This document shows, piece after piece, positions 1 through 8,996 of a stretch of DNA of 64,000 nucleotides. The notes under the pieces were generated by a model. The model was not told where the DNA came from. It ran no database searches and was given only the letters and a program-made list of their open reading frames with translations. The DNA lies in assembly GCA_030268105.1 (NCBI GenBank), contig BSDZ01000015.1, positions 1 to 64,000 on the forward strand, written 5' to 3'. The position numbers and the translations under genes were made by a program. How positions within the stretch are numbered: the stretch's first letter is position 1; every line of letters starts with the position of its first letter. The DNA is from Volvox africanus. Taxonomy: Eukaryota > Chlorophyta > Chlorophyceae > Chlamydomonadales > Volvocaceae.

Positions 1-1645
1 TATCGGTGCCGTACCTACTTCCCTCCCGATCTCACTCCCTCCCTCCCGTGTGCCCTCCTTTTCCCCCTTCTCCCCCCACCCTCGTTGTTAGGCATGATGG
101 TGGTGCTTTGGTGGTGGCGGTGGTGGTGGCGATGGCGTTCGTGGAGTCGTCGGTGAAAAGGTAAGTATCGGTGCCGTACCTACTTCCCTCCCGATCTCAC
201 TCCCTCCCTCCCGTGTGCCCTCCTTTTCCCCCTTCTCCCCCCACCCTCGTTGTTAGGCATGATGGTGGTGCTTTGGTGGTGGCGGTGGTGATGGCGATGG
301 CGTTCGTGGAGTCGTCGGTGAAAAGGTAAGTATCGGTGCCGTACCTACTTCCCTCCCGATCTCACTCCCTCCCTCCCGTGTGCCCTCCTTTTCCCCCTTC
401 TCCCCCCACCCTCGTTGTTAGGCATGATGGTGGTGCTTTGGTGGTGGCGGTGGTGATGGCGATGGCGTTCTTGGAGTCGTCGGTGAAAAGGTAAGTATCG
501 GTGCCGTACCTACTTCCCTCCCGATCTCACTCCCTCCCTCCCGTGTGCCCTCCTTTTCCCCCTTCTCTCCCCCCCTCGTTGTTAGGCATGATGGTGGTGC
601 TTTGGTGGTGGCGGTGGTGGTGGCGATGGCGTTCGTGGAGTCGTCGGTGAAAAGGTAAGTATCGGTGCCGTACCTACTTCCCTCCCGATCTCACTCCCTC
701 CCTCCCGTGTGCCCTCCTTTTCCCCCTTCTCTCCCCCCCCCTCGTTGTTAGGCATGATGGTGGTGCTTTGGTGGTGGCGGTGGTGGTGGCGATGGCGTTC
801 TTGGAGTCGTCGGTGAAAAGGTAAGTATCGGTGCCGTACCTACTTCCCTCCCGATCTCACTCCCTCCCTCCCGTGTGCCCTCCTTTTCCCCCTTCTCCCC
901 CCCCCCTCGTTGTTAGGCATGATGGTGGTGCTTTGGTGGTGGCGGTGGTGATGGCGATGGCGTTCGTGGAGTCGTCGGTGAAAAGGTAAGTATCGGTGCC
1001 GTACCTACTTCCCTCCCGATCTCACTCCCTCCCTCCCGTGTGCCCTCCTTTTCCCCCTTCTCCTCCCCCCTCGTTGTTAGGCATGATGGTGGTGCTTTGG
1101 TGGTGGCGGTGGTGATGGCGATGGCGTTCGTGGAGTCGTCGGTGAAAAGGTAAGTATCGGTGCCGTACCTACTTCCCTCCCGATCTCCCTCCCTCCCTCC
1201 CGTGTGCCCTCCTTTTCCCCCTTCTCCCCCCCCCCTCGTTGTTAGGCATGATGATGGTGCTTTGGTGGTGGCGGTGGTGATGGCGATGGCGTTCGTGGAG
1301 TCGTCGGTGAAAAGGTAAGTATCGGTGCCGTACCTACTTCCCTCCCGATCTCACTCCCTCCCTCCCGTGTGCCCTCCTTTTCCCCCTTCTCCCCCCCCCC
1401 TCGTTGTTAGGCATGATGATGGTGCTTTGGTGGTGGCGGTGGTGATGGCGATGGCGTTCGTGGAGTCGTCGGTGAAAAGGTAAGTATCGGTGCCGTACCT
1501 ACTTCCCTCCCGATCTCACTCCCTCCCTCCCGTGTGCCCTCCTTTTCCCCCTTCTCCCCCCCCCCCTCGTTGTTAGGCATGATGGTGGTGCTTTGGTGGT
1601 GGCGGTGGTGGTGGCGATGGCGTTCGTGGAGTCGTCGGTGAAAAG
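1..1645 (+). repeat. Tandem exon-intron module array 1 (10 units, left end cut by window)
   Basis: Ten units of 164-166 bp. Each holds an intron that begins GTAAGTATCGG, has a pyrimidine-rich body and ends TTGTTAG, followed by a 69-nt exon. Donor G positions by direct reading: 161, 326, 491, 655, 821, 986, 1150, 1315, 1480 and 1646; all ten are GTAAGT. Length differences lie in the poly-C run before TCGTTGTTAG. Exon differences are substitutions only: GGT/GAT, ATG/GTG and GTG/TTG codons. The order of variants matches the last ten units of array 3, so this is the end of the same array in another 23-kb copy. The last exon splices in frame into gene A. I read this as coding repeat DNA, not an inert satellite, but no transcript evidence is available. 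Confidence 0.9.
1577..1645 (+). CDS. Representative 69-nt repeat exon (last unit before gene A)
   Basis: This is the exon next to gene A and the model for every array unit. It follows TTGTTAG and ends AAAAG before GTAAGT. Of its three frames, one has TGA at the second codon and another reaches TGA after ATGATGGTG or at GTCGGTGA. Only the frame CAT GAT GGT GGT GCT TTG is open. It encodes 23 residues when the split AG|G arginine codon is counted: RHDGGAL, then a run of Val/Ala/Met/Phe, then ESSVK. The introns on both sides are phase 2, so the exon is symmetric: any number can be added or skipped without changing frame. About 13 consecutive residues are hydrophobic, which could be a short membrane or packed helix/strand segment. 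I do not recognise the family. Confidence 0.75.
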
Positions 1646-1732
1646 GTAAGTATCGGTATCCAAACTCCACAGTCTTCAACACCCCGTCCTGATGGCACTT
1701 TCTTAATCTTGCACTCGGTTGCTGAACCACAG

Positions 1733-3257
1733 GACGCTCAAGAGCCTGTGCGCCAACCGCGTCAACCTCTGTGCGGGGACGCCATTTGAGTTTCCGGCAG
1801 CAGCAGCAGCAGCAGCAGCGACAACAACAAAAACTGGCCCAACAGGGTCCACGCCGATGATGACGGGTGGATCTGGGGGTCACCGGAAGGGCACCTGCTC
1901 CGTGGCCACACAGACAGAGGGGTGGATGATGCCACCCCTTACCCAGGGGCCGTCTCGGGAAGATCTAACAGCCTCCGACACACCGTCAGATGCCAGAACG
2001 AGCGGCGATGGCAACATTGGTTTACGTAGTGGCAGCGCGAGGGGCAACGGCTTTGGTGGAGACGGGAGCAGACTGCGCGGTAAGGTCAACAATTACGCGA
2101 TTGCGCCGTCCCTGTTGCGTATGTGGCTGGCAGACTGCAACTTTGAAGGCGCCCGACCGGAGGAGATGGCGGCCGCACTGCCGGCGTTGCAGACTCTCGT
2201 CATACGGCATGTCAGCAAGCAGGAAGACCTGCCATTGCAGCTCATTAAGGCGCTACATTTACTGAAGGTGAGATAGGGGCTCCGAGGGTCAAGCGAAAAT
2301 CGTTAGAACGAAATATCCGACTCCTCACCACACAAAGCCATGGAAGGTAAAGGGGCGGGTAGAGGGACAGGGACAAGCTTAGGGCTTGGGGTATTAGTAA
2401 ATGCCACCTAGGGCAACGCGCCTGCTTCCGGATTGATGTCCCTGTACCGACTGGAACAATAAATCAACTGGGCTGACGTTCATATATTTGGCAGTATATG
2501 AGGGTTTTCGTTATGCCCAGCTCCGTATGAGATTGCGTTTAGGCCTTTGTGTGTTGAGAGGCAGCGTGCCACTGTCCAAAATCAGAACTGCACCCCAAAG
2601 CACCATGAGCCCTTCTTCCTTCTGATACTATAGTACAAATCTCCACTGCGTGAGTTTGGATCCTGCCGTCGCTTGCAACTTCACTTCCTCTACACAGCTG
2701 ATGCCCGACGTGATAGCCCCGGAGAGCGATCGGTCACGGGCGCTGCACGAATCTCTCTGGTGGTGGCGATGGTTGCAGAAGGAGGATTGACCCGCTTACG
2801 CAGTTTGTGGCTTCCGGACTGGGCGGCGCCCCCTCATCAGCTGGTCCAGTGGCAGATGCAGATCGCACAGGTAAGCTTCCTCAGCAGGTCCGCGATTGCC
2901 TCGACCATTTAGCCGATCTCGCCATCCACAGGCGATACCGTGTGTATAGTGTGTAAAATTCATTCGGCTTCTCAAGTCGTATAATAGTTAATGCCTGTAA
3001 AGGCCATGGCATGGATCTCAGTTCTCAGGCGTCGTAGCACCGTATTTCACCTCCTGGGTTCCGCCAGCCTACCGTCAGTGGCCATGCCCTCTTTACTGAC
3101 ACATGCACTCCACTCATACCGATCGCAGATGGCCCCACTGGTGGCGCTCCGTATGGTTGACCACCACTACTTCTGGCGGCTGCCGGCACCCGTTGGTTGT
3201 CCGGAGGTGCAGGACAGACTGCAGTGGTGGGGCTTTGATGCCTGGAACGTGCTGTGA
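1733..3257 (+). CDS. Gene A, copy 1: leucine-rich-repeat-like protein, three exons downstream of the array
   Basis: Exons 1733-2267, 2698-2870 and 3129-3257 (TGA). The 87-nt intron 1646-1732 starts with the array's GTAAGTATCGGT and ends ACCACAG. Splicing AG|G gives the arginine that starts RTLKSLCANRVNL, so the array exons and this exon share one frame. The first exon has 8 alanines, a low-complexity Gly/Ser/Thr linker, then ALPALQTLVIRHVS and LIKALHLLK, which have leucine-rich-repeat spacing. It ends phase 0 at AAG|GTGAG. Exon 2698-2870 opens LMPDVIAPESDRSRAL and closes LTRLRSLWLPDW...QMQIAQ, but the two halves differ by a -1 shift at about 2785-2789 (GAG GAT TGA against TTG ACC). The final exon starts MAPLVALRM and ends FDAWNVL. 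Function unknown; the frame break may mean a decayed gene, recoding or a consensus error. Confidence 0.65.
1797..1820 (+). repeat. Poly-alanine GCA repeat in gene A
   Basis: Seven GCA codons and one GCG encode eight alanines, followed by an ACA-rich threonine stretch. It is identical in copy 2 (24891-24914) and disrupted in the blended copy 3. Confidence 0.9.
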
Positions 3258-3408
3258 CCTGTGCGGATTGGCAGGTGAAAGGAGCGAAGATGCCAGCGAC
3301 CGGACCACTCTGACTCACTTGTTTGCCTCAGTCCCAGCTGAGATTGCTGAATGCTGTGCCGTGCTCAATGCTGGTAGAGTGAGGACATAAATCATGGCTT
3401 CTGCCCTT
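3258..3408. other. Short spacer between gene A and the 205-codon ORF
   Basis: This is the presumed 3' flank of gene A. No AATAAA polyadenylation hexamer is seen; the only similar A-rich stretch is GACATAAATC near 3388. Confidence 0.4.
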
Positions 3409-4026
3409 CTATGCGATGTTGGTTTGTATTGCGTTGTATATATTTGGACGTGCGTCGAGGAATGCCGCAAGATGGGAGGTGCGGGGTTGGAAGTTGTATC
3501 CATAACTGCCCGTAGGTGCGCCGTGTCGTCGTGTTGAGCCTCGAGGCTCGATAAATGCTGCAGATGCCTTGGAGGGAGGGTATTGGTGAATATAGGGTGT
3601 TGCCGCATGCGCTCCGTTAATTGACTGATGTTGATATACCACATCATGTGATGTAGCCTTATGTGCCGTCCCACTTCTTAATGTTTGAGAAGCGAGTTTT
3701 AGCCGAAGTTTAAGGGACAAAGATGTCAAAGATCTGACCGCTAGCCTGGATGTGGGGAGGGGACTTGGATGAGCGCAAAGTGGCACCGACGCGGCAATCC
3801 AACGGCTTGCATGTTCGACCTGGTTGACCAACGCATTCACGGTCCATGCTTGACCTGTACCCGGTGCGGCGGTATCCCCCACACGACTACACAAGGATAA
3901 CAAATGGCGCACGTGTGAAAGCATGAGTGCGTTACACATCATTGTGAGTACAGCATCAGGGATACTTCCCACGTTAGCAACCATACCCGCTTTCACCGCA
4001 CCGACGGCTCCACCATCCAGTGCCAT
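3409..4026 (-). CDS. Hypothetical 205-codon ORF, intact form
   Basis: An ATG-started frame beginning MALDGGAVGAVKAG and ending NAIQTNIA. It has a moderately hydrophobic N-terminal third with Cys and His (MMCNALML, HVRHLLSLCS) and a basic, Ser/Thr-rich remainder. No family recognised. It is intact here and in copy 2. In copy 3 and every 4.28-kb unit it is split by a 2.5-kb insertion after the codons for TVNA and also shifted by an extra C (GCATGCGCTCC becomes GCATGCCGCTCC). That loss gives no sign of selection for the frame, so it could be a chance ORF. Another minus frame, 3993-4217 (MGSLEGFIPSIPS), overlaps its start and may be an upstream exon. Confidence 0.4.
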   Translation of the reverse strand: MALDGGAVGAVKAGMVANVGSIPDAVLTMMCNALMLSHVRHLLSLCSRVGDTAAPGTGQAWTVNALVNQVEHASRWIAASVPLCAHPSPLPTSRLAVRSLTSLSLKLRLKLASQTLRSGTAHKATSHDVVYQHQSINGAHAATPYIHQYPPSKASAAFIEPRGSTRRHGAPTGSYGYNFQPRTSHLAAFLDARPNIYNAIQTNIA

Positions 4027-4230
4027 GCACTACCGTGTGTCCCACATGCCTCGTGCCCAACACAAGCCTTAAGAACGGCACCTGGTCCCCGTCCGCCGGG
4101 ATATGCCCGTTTGCCAGTGGTCGGTGAAGGTGCGACAAACACCGCACCCCACAACCACGGTATCACCCTGAACAGGATGGACGGAATACTGGGAATGAAG
4201 CCTTCCAGGCTACCCATATCTGCAGCTAAG

Positions 4231-4884
4231 AGACCTAGGCCTCATTCCACGGTGGCACCAGCCATCTACCATGGCCCCATGGCCACTCTGTGTGTGCAGA
4301 ATTCTATATTGCGCAGGTTATGATCAGCCAAAGACCTAACACCCTAACTCCACCTCACATGCACCACACCACCCCTATTTGATTCACCTTCGCAAAAAGC
4401 ACCGTAAGCAAATACACACAGATACAGGACTGCTCTGCTGCGGGCCTTGACGAAACACCCTTCAACCTGGGGCAGTAGTCCCCCCGCCATCATCGCCGCA
4501 ATTTCAAATCTGCCTTGATGTCAGATGGGATAGCTACGGACACGGGTCTGGGGTCGTAGGCGTTCAGAGTTGTGGCCTCGCAGGCGCATCCGGACTCGTA
4601 GCTCAGCTTGGCGGTTCCCAAGATGCGGTAGCTTTGGAGATAGGAGATCTGCGGTAACGGAGAGGGGTGGGCGGCGGATGTGCGGGGATGTGTACCCCGT
4701 ATACGTAATTACCTAGCTGCAATAGAAGTCGCGTGCGTGTGTGTGTGGAACGGTAAAAGGCAACTGTAGGGGTAAGGCAATGCAGAGCAGGGCAGAAATA
4801 AAACGGGAATTATGTCAAGTTTGGTTGAGGGCGACGAAGCTACCACCTCGCAAAGTGACCATCCCATCCAGACCGCCCAGACGC
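4231..4884. other. No convincing gene
   Basis: Between the homology breakpoint shared with the 4.28-kb unit (4230/4231) and the 477-codon frame I see only a short GT run (about 4734-4746) and small overlapping frames. The plus frame 4741-5085 is mostly a shadow of the minus-strand ORF. Confidence 0.5.
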
Positions 4885-6327
4885 TTAAAGGGACATCCCC
4901 AACCCCCCCCCAACCAAGCTCTCAACCATGTGTGCACTTCCTACCGTGGCAGCGTTAGCGCATTGCCGGCCGTCACTGTCCCCGCCATCTCGCCCGCCCA
5001 TTTCATACTGGCCCTCCTGATTCCCCCGGCCATACTCCCCAGCGCGGCCCTGCTGCGTCTCGGGCACCTTCGAAACACTTTTTGAAGCTTCACAGGGCAC
5101 CACAGCAATGCTTGCGGCATACCCCACTGACAAAATGCCCACGTCTCGAGGTGCGAGCGGCAAATTTGGCAATAGCCTGGCAGGCGGCGCCACCATGGGG
5201 CGCTGCATCTCGCTCCCCTCATCCAGGCAGCGTGAACCAGTGGCCCCCTCTCTGCTGGAGCCTTCACGCTGAAACTGGAGCTCCTGTGCGGCGGTGGAGA
5301 TGCTGGGCGCTGTAGACGGCCAGCTGTTCGGCAGCTTACTGCGACTCAGATGGGAAAAGCGTCTCCTCGCTTCCTCCAGCGCGGCCATCATCCGTCGGCG
5401 ACCAGCCGCGGCACGAGCCAGCGCCAAAGCGTGAACTGAATCCGTGCATAACAAACCACCCTCTGAGCTGAAAGCTGCCACGGGAGGGATAAGCCAGAAT
5501 AATGGAGATACAAGACGGTACTTCTGCTTAACATGTCCGCCGACAGGTTGGCCAGACTTCGGCGCTACCGTTGGAAAAGGAGTATTGCCCACAAAGGATG
5601 TGATGAAAGAGCTGGAGGGGAAACAGCCAGATGCATCGCTAATGGAAGCGTCCGTTTCCACTGCCTGTGCCAAATCAGCATTAGCGATGGGCGCTGGAGC
5701 TATTGCACCGCCCGAAATGCAACATGACGCAAAGTAAGCTGGCGTGACCGGAAGAGGGGGCGTGCCTGCATCCATCAAAACCAGCACTTCCACAGTAGCC
5801 GCAGAACAGATAATTGCGCCGCTTGTTTGAAACGTCACACTCTTGGCCTTTCAACGACCTTCACAGGCTGCCTTCGGCTGTGAAAGAGCAGAGCGCCTTG
5901 ACAGGCGGCCCGCTGGCCGGAGCTGCCCACGGGGTGGGTCCAGTATCATAAAAGACGGAGTATGAATGCTATGCGGGCTATGAAGGCTGCACGGCTCATA
6001 ACCGCCTGCAAGTCGGTCATCGTCGCTCCAGTCTGAACTACTGGGAAAGCACCTGCCGTCGCTGTCTCTATCACTGTCGGCGTGTGAGCTGCCTTGACTG
6101 CTGGAGGCGCTGCCCCCGGTGCTGCACGTGGAGCCCATATCGCCGCGCTCATCGACCAGACAGCAAGTACTACTACTGATGTAGCCGCAGATCATAGTGC
6201 CATGCGCGCCACCCAGCGCTGGCACGTGGCATGTTGATGGCGAGGCCGGAACAACGGGCTGTGCTGCTGCTGCAACGTCTAAATGATCCTCATAATATTG
6301 TCGTTGATAAGGACATGTATTAAGCGC
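4885..6327 (-). CDS. Long minus-strand frame with one internal TGA (about 477 codons open), unknown function
   Basis: The frame is open from the codon after a stop at 6328-6330 down to TAA at 4885-4887, with a single in-frame TGA at 5851-5853. The upstream part (to 6327) has a run of four Ala, then acidic Ser/Asp-rich DRDSDGR and SSDWSDDDRLAGG. The downstream part has ALARAAAGRRRMMAALEEAR (helical, basic) and a Gly/Arg-rich tail. No ATG opens the downstream part until VLVLMDAG; an apparent start at 5838 is GTG. Either the TGA lies in an intron I cannot place, or two exons abut, or the gene is broken. A CTTCACAG/CTGTGAAAG inverted repeat (5863-5890) lies next to the stop. No domain recognised. 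Confidence 0.4.
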
Positions 6328-6330
6328 TTA

Positions 6331-6566
6331 CATCTGCGGCGAAGAGCACGAAATTAGCAGCATCCCATCACAGACATAACGATAAAGAGGACAACAGGCA
6401 TATGTATACTGAATCTAATAATCAAGACGATATCAAACGCATTACATCTTCGTCCCTGAAGATTACAGCGCCACCATCGAGACGCCGACACCCCGTGACT
6501 CACCCGTGTGCTCTAATCCCTAGGCGCTGACATATGATGTTATGAAGATAGGTCAATCCAGCCCAA
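6331..6566. other. AT-richer intergenic stretch
   Basis: This lies between divergently oriented candidates (minus frame ending 6327, plus exon at 6567). The composition is visibly richer in A/T than its surroundings. No defined promoter motif identified. Confidence 0.4.
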
Positions 6567-6752
6567 ATGAAGCACAGTAATAATGTATTGGCAAGATTCA
6601 TACCGCCAACACCGCCTCCTGCAGCCAACAGCTCACCATGTAATAACAATGATGTTAACGTTCATTTAGCTCAAGTTGGAGTGAATAGGGTTATTAAGTG
6701 TTACATCATCATTGCGCCCAGGATGTGGGAGGTGATCGCAAAGCTCAAAAAG
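6567..6752 (+). CDS. Possible first exon, Asn/Pro-rich protein, copy 1
   Basis: A true ATG opens MKHSNNVLARFIPPTPPPA, continues through an Asn-rich stretch (CNNNDVNV) and ends IAKLKK exactly at a phase-0 donor, AAAAAG|GTAATATCG. In-frame translation past the donor reaches TGA at 6803. Sixty-two codons before the donor. I could not identify the next exon with confidence; a frame from 7139 (MRKQRLPKGMAATTWQ) on the same strand is one candidate. No family recognised. Confidence 0.4.
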
Positions 6753-7393
6753 GTAATATCGTGCTCAGTGAACGTATTAAACGGCGTTATTCATGGATAC
6801 TGAAAAGATGATCATCCGACACATTTTCTGTTCAGCCGCACGCGAAGCGAAATTAATTTAAAAGGAGGTCTATACCAATCCATCACATCGGACCATGTCG
6901 TAAATCCCATTGAAAGTATGGAAAGTTGTAACAGACCTAAATTTAGGCAATAGAAACAACGCTCTATGCCGCACGTTCGCCTGCGAAAGTCCACTGCGAA
7001 AATTTTCATTTCGACGGCCGCCTGTTATGATACACATTTGATATTTTGCCGTCTAGCACCATATCATCACGTAACGTGCTGACCTTAAACCGATGACTGA
7101 AAGATCACAGAGGATGATGCCGTTTTAGCATTACGTACATGCGCAAACAACGCCTTCCCAAAGGCATGGCTGCTACGACCTGGCAGGTAGCGTCCCTGTT
7201 GACCGCCATATGTAGCTTCACACGGCCAACCCGGGGGAGCAAACTTTTAAGCCGCGCGCTTGCTCGATCCTGCAATCCAAGCGAATCCACAGAACGACGT
7301 TGGTTGAATTCGGCCTTAATCAGGCATAGTAGAAGTATGGCACTCACTTGGAGCATGCAGGCAGACTGCCGTTGTCTCTTCAAAGTCGTTTCC
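6753..7393. other. Unresolved region with overlapping small frames
   Basis: A plus frame (7139-7399) and a minus frame (7105-7431) oppose each other. The minus frame has a plausible donor after MLQ (CAA|GTGAGT). I cannot choose between them. The first part (6800-7080) is AT-rich with no frame of note. Confidence 0.35.
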
Positions 7394-7453
7394 CCCTGAA
7401 ACCCTATCCTTAAGGCCCCTGAGAATGTCACACATGAGAATCTTACCTGAACG
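7394..7453. repeat. 60-bp dispersed repeat, site 1 (copy of an intron 5' end)
   Basis: Sixty bases from CCCTGAAACC to CTGAACG are identical to 9889-9948. On the minus strand both read ...CGTTCAG|GTAAGATTCTCATG, a strong 5' splice site followed by the start of an intron. The flanks differ completely. Confidence 0.9.
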
Positions 7454-7859
7454 CCATAACTAACAAAACAAAGGATGCGATGGCTCAGTCAGTGAGATCG
7501 TCCCGCGCGAACTGGTAGCAACCGAAGTCGCTTACTCTACTACTTCTCTGTTCTCGTACCTAGCACCGTCCTTGAACACCCAGACTATAGGGAGCCTTTT
7601 GCTGCGTCACATGCCTGGAGTATTTCAAGATTTCGAGGTTCATAAGAAGTACCCTGGGGCTTGACCCCGAAGCCTGGGACATGCGCTTCTAAAAGAACCC
7701 GAATTTTCTCTGCCACCAAATACCGCGGTATATATAAACGACCAAACCGTCCCTCGTGCCCAACATAATGCTTTTAAATAGGCAATGGCCTTTGACTGTG
7801 CAGATTGTTTTATCCAAACCCCTACCTTTTTGCAACAACCAGCGCAATCTTGCACATAC
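7454..7859. other. No assignable gene; probable intron of the minus-strand gene at 7860-8168
   Basis: On the minus strand this follows the donor at 7854-7859. No further exon could be chosen. Confidence 0.35.
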
Positions 7860-8168
7860 CTGGAAATCCGCTACTCGCATCAACGGCACGCCTCTCTCCT
7901 CCGCCATAAAGCTCGCTCCCACGCAGCCCCACGCCCCCGCCAGCCGCAAGTCCCCGCTTTGAACCCAAGTTGGGGGCGGGTTCTGCTTCCCATTCCAGTC
8001 CAAGGCGCTGCCGGAGTCAAACTCGGTCCTGCTTATGATCGACTCTACCCCGGGTACCGATGCTGACACCCTGGTATGGTCAGCGTGACCAGATGTAGCC
8101 CCATCCTTACCACCAAACCCAACATCACCACTTCCGTTGTACAGAGCTGCCAGGAAGCGTTTCCACAT
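7860..8168 (-). CDS. Exon of an unidentified minus-strand gene, copy 1
   Basis: One hundred and three codons from MWKRFLAALYNGSGD to LMRVADFQ, ending phase 0 at a strong donor (TTTCCAG|GTATGTGC). Read-through past the donor stops at 7689. The frame stays open upstream of the methionine to about 8235 (PICGGYRRDGCHG), so the true exon may start further up, for example after CTGTCAG near 8213. Gly-rich N-terminal segment, two Cys, Trp-containing middle. No family recognised. Confidence 0.4.
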
Positions 8169-8213
8169 CCCGTGACATCCATCACGGCGGTATCCGCCAC
8201 AGATGGGACCTGA

Positions 8214-8516
8214 CAGGTTACCATGCCGTGGGGGGATTCAGGTACACTCACACTTAGGTAAAATACACTGTTGTGGGATCACAAAGCTTAGGAAGGCTTA
8301 TGGTACACAAAGGATAACATCCCCAGGGACATTCAGTGGGGAAACATATCTTTTCGATCGTAATTCGCGCCAATATGTGCTTGTACGGCAGCTCCAACGC
8401 TATAACGCTATGATCATGCCTCCACGCCCTCCACGACGTTTCGGTAAAATCTGCCCAGCCATCCAACACTCCATCACATGCTTTCAAGTTATAAGGTATT
8501 ACATCTAACCACTAAC
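8214..8516. other. No convincing gene
   Basis: Small opposing frames only (8203-8508 plus, 8254-8487 minus), neither with clear start or splice signals. Confidence 0.4.
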
Positions 8517-8755
8517 AACCACCACAGAAGGCATACAGCCGCAGCGAACACGCAGAGGAAGCATGGGGCCTAAAGCACCGTCCGTCCGCGTCAGGGCCTT
8601 CATGGCCAATCCACCAGGAAGCCAGGGACAGACAGCGCGACGTACCGTATCGCAGCAGGAGGCAGGGGGCCCCGGGAAGATTAGGCGCCGGACGTGTAGC
8701 CGCTAGATCCCTCGTCATGTTGAATAACTGCCCTTCTCGCAACACTTCCAGTATC
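8517..8755. other. Region open in several frames on both strands, copy 1
   Basis: After CCACCACAG (ending 8527) the plus strand is open in two frames (one includes KAYSRSEHAEEAWGLK, another MGPKAPSVRVRAFM), and the minus strand is open too (MTRDLAATRPAPNL). A plus-strand exon starting at 8528 is possible, but I cannot choose a frame. Confidence 0.3.
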
Positions 8756-8932
8756 TAACTTGAACGTTTCTTAATCCATCATCTCTTTTGCGTGGATGCC
8801 TGGAATGGGCAATGGAGGGTGGGCCTTCGTAAAACAATGGCGGGAGCGTACGTCGCGCTAGCATGCGAACAGCAGGATGAATTCCCATCCAAAGCGACTC
8901 GCAGCCACAATAGCCCACAGAGGCGCGCACCC

Positions 8933-8996
8933 ATGCACACACACACGCACACACACACACACATGCACACACACACACACATGCACACGCACGCAC
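8933..8996. repeat. CA microsatellite, copy 1
   Basis: An interrupted (CA)n tract with ATGCACAC and ACGCACGC interruptions, directly downstream of the minus-strand LRR gene stop codon. It appears once here and twice in copy 2. Confidence 0.9.

Noticed and set aside
1..1645. CRISPR array
   Set aside because: Units are near-identical along their whole ~165 bp with no unique spacers, and the context is eukaryotic with splice signals.
1407..1883. Minus-strand ORFs ending PPPPPKHHHHA (also 24008-24343 and 24501-24977)
   Set aside because: They are the reverse shadow of the array. Continuity depends on poly-C length in each intron, and they have no plausible splice or start context.
4741..5085. 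114-codon plus ORF
   Set aside because: Overlaps the longer minus frame, opens within a GT repeat (GTG, not ATG) and has no splice signals.
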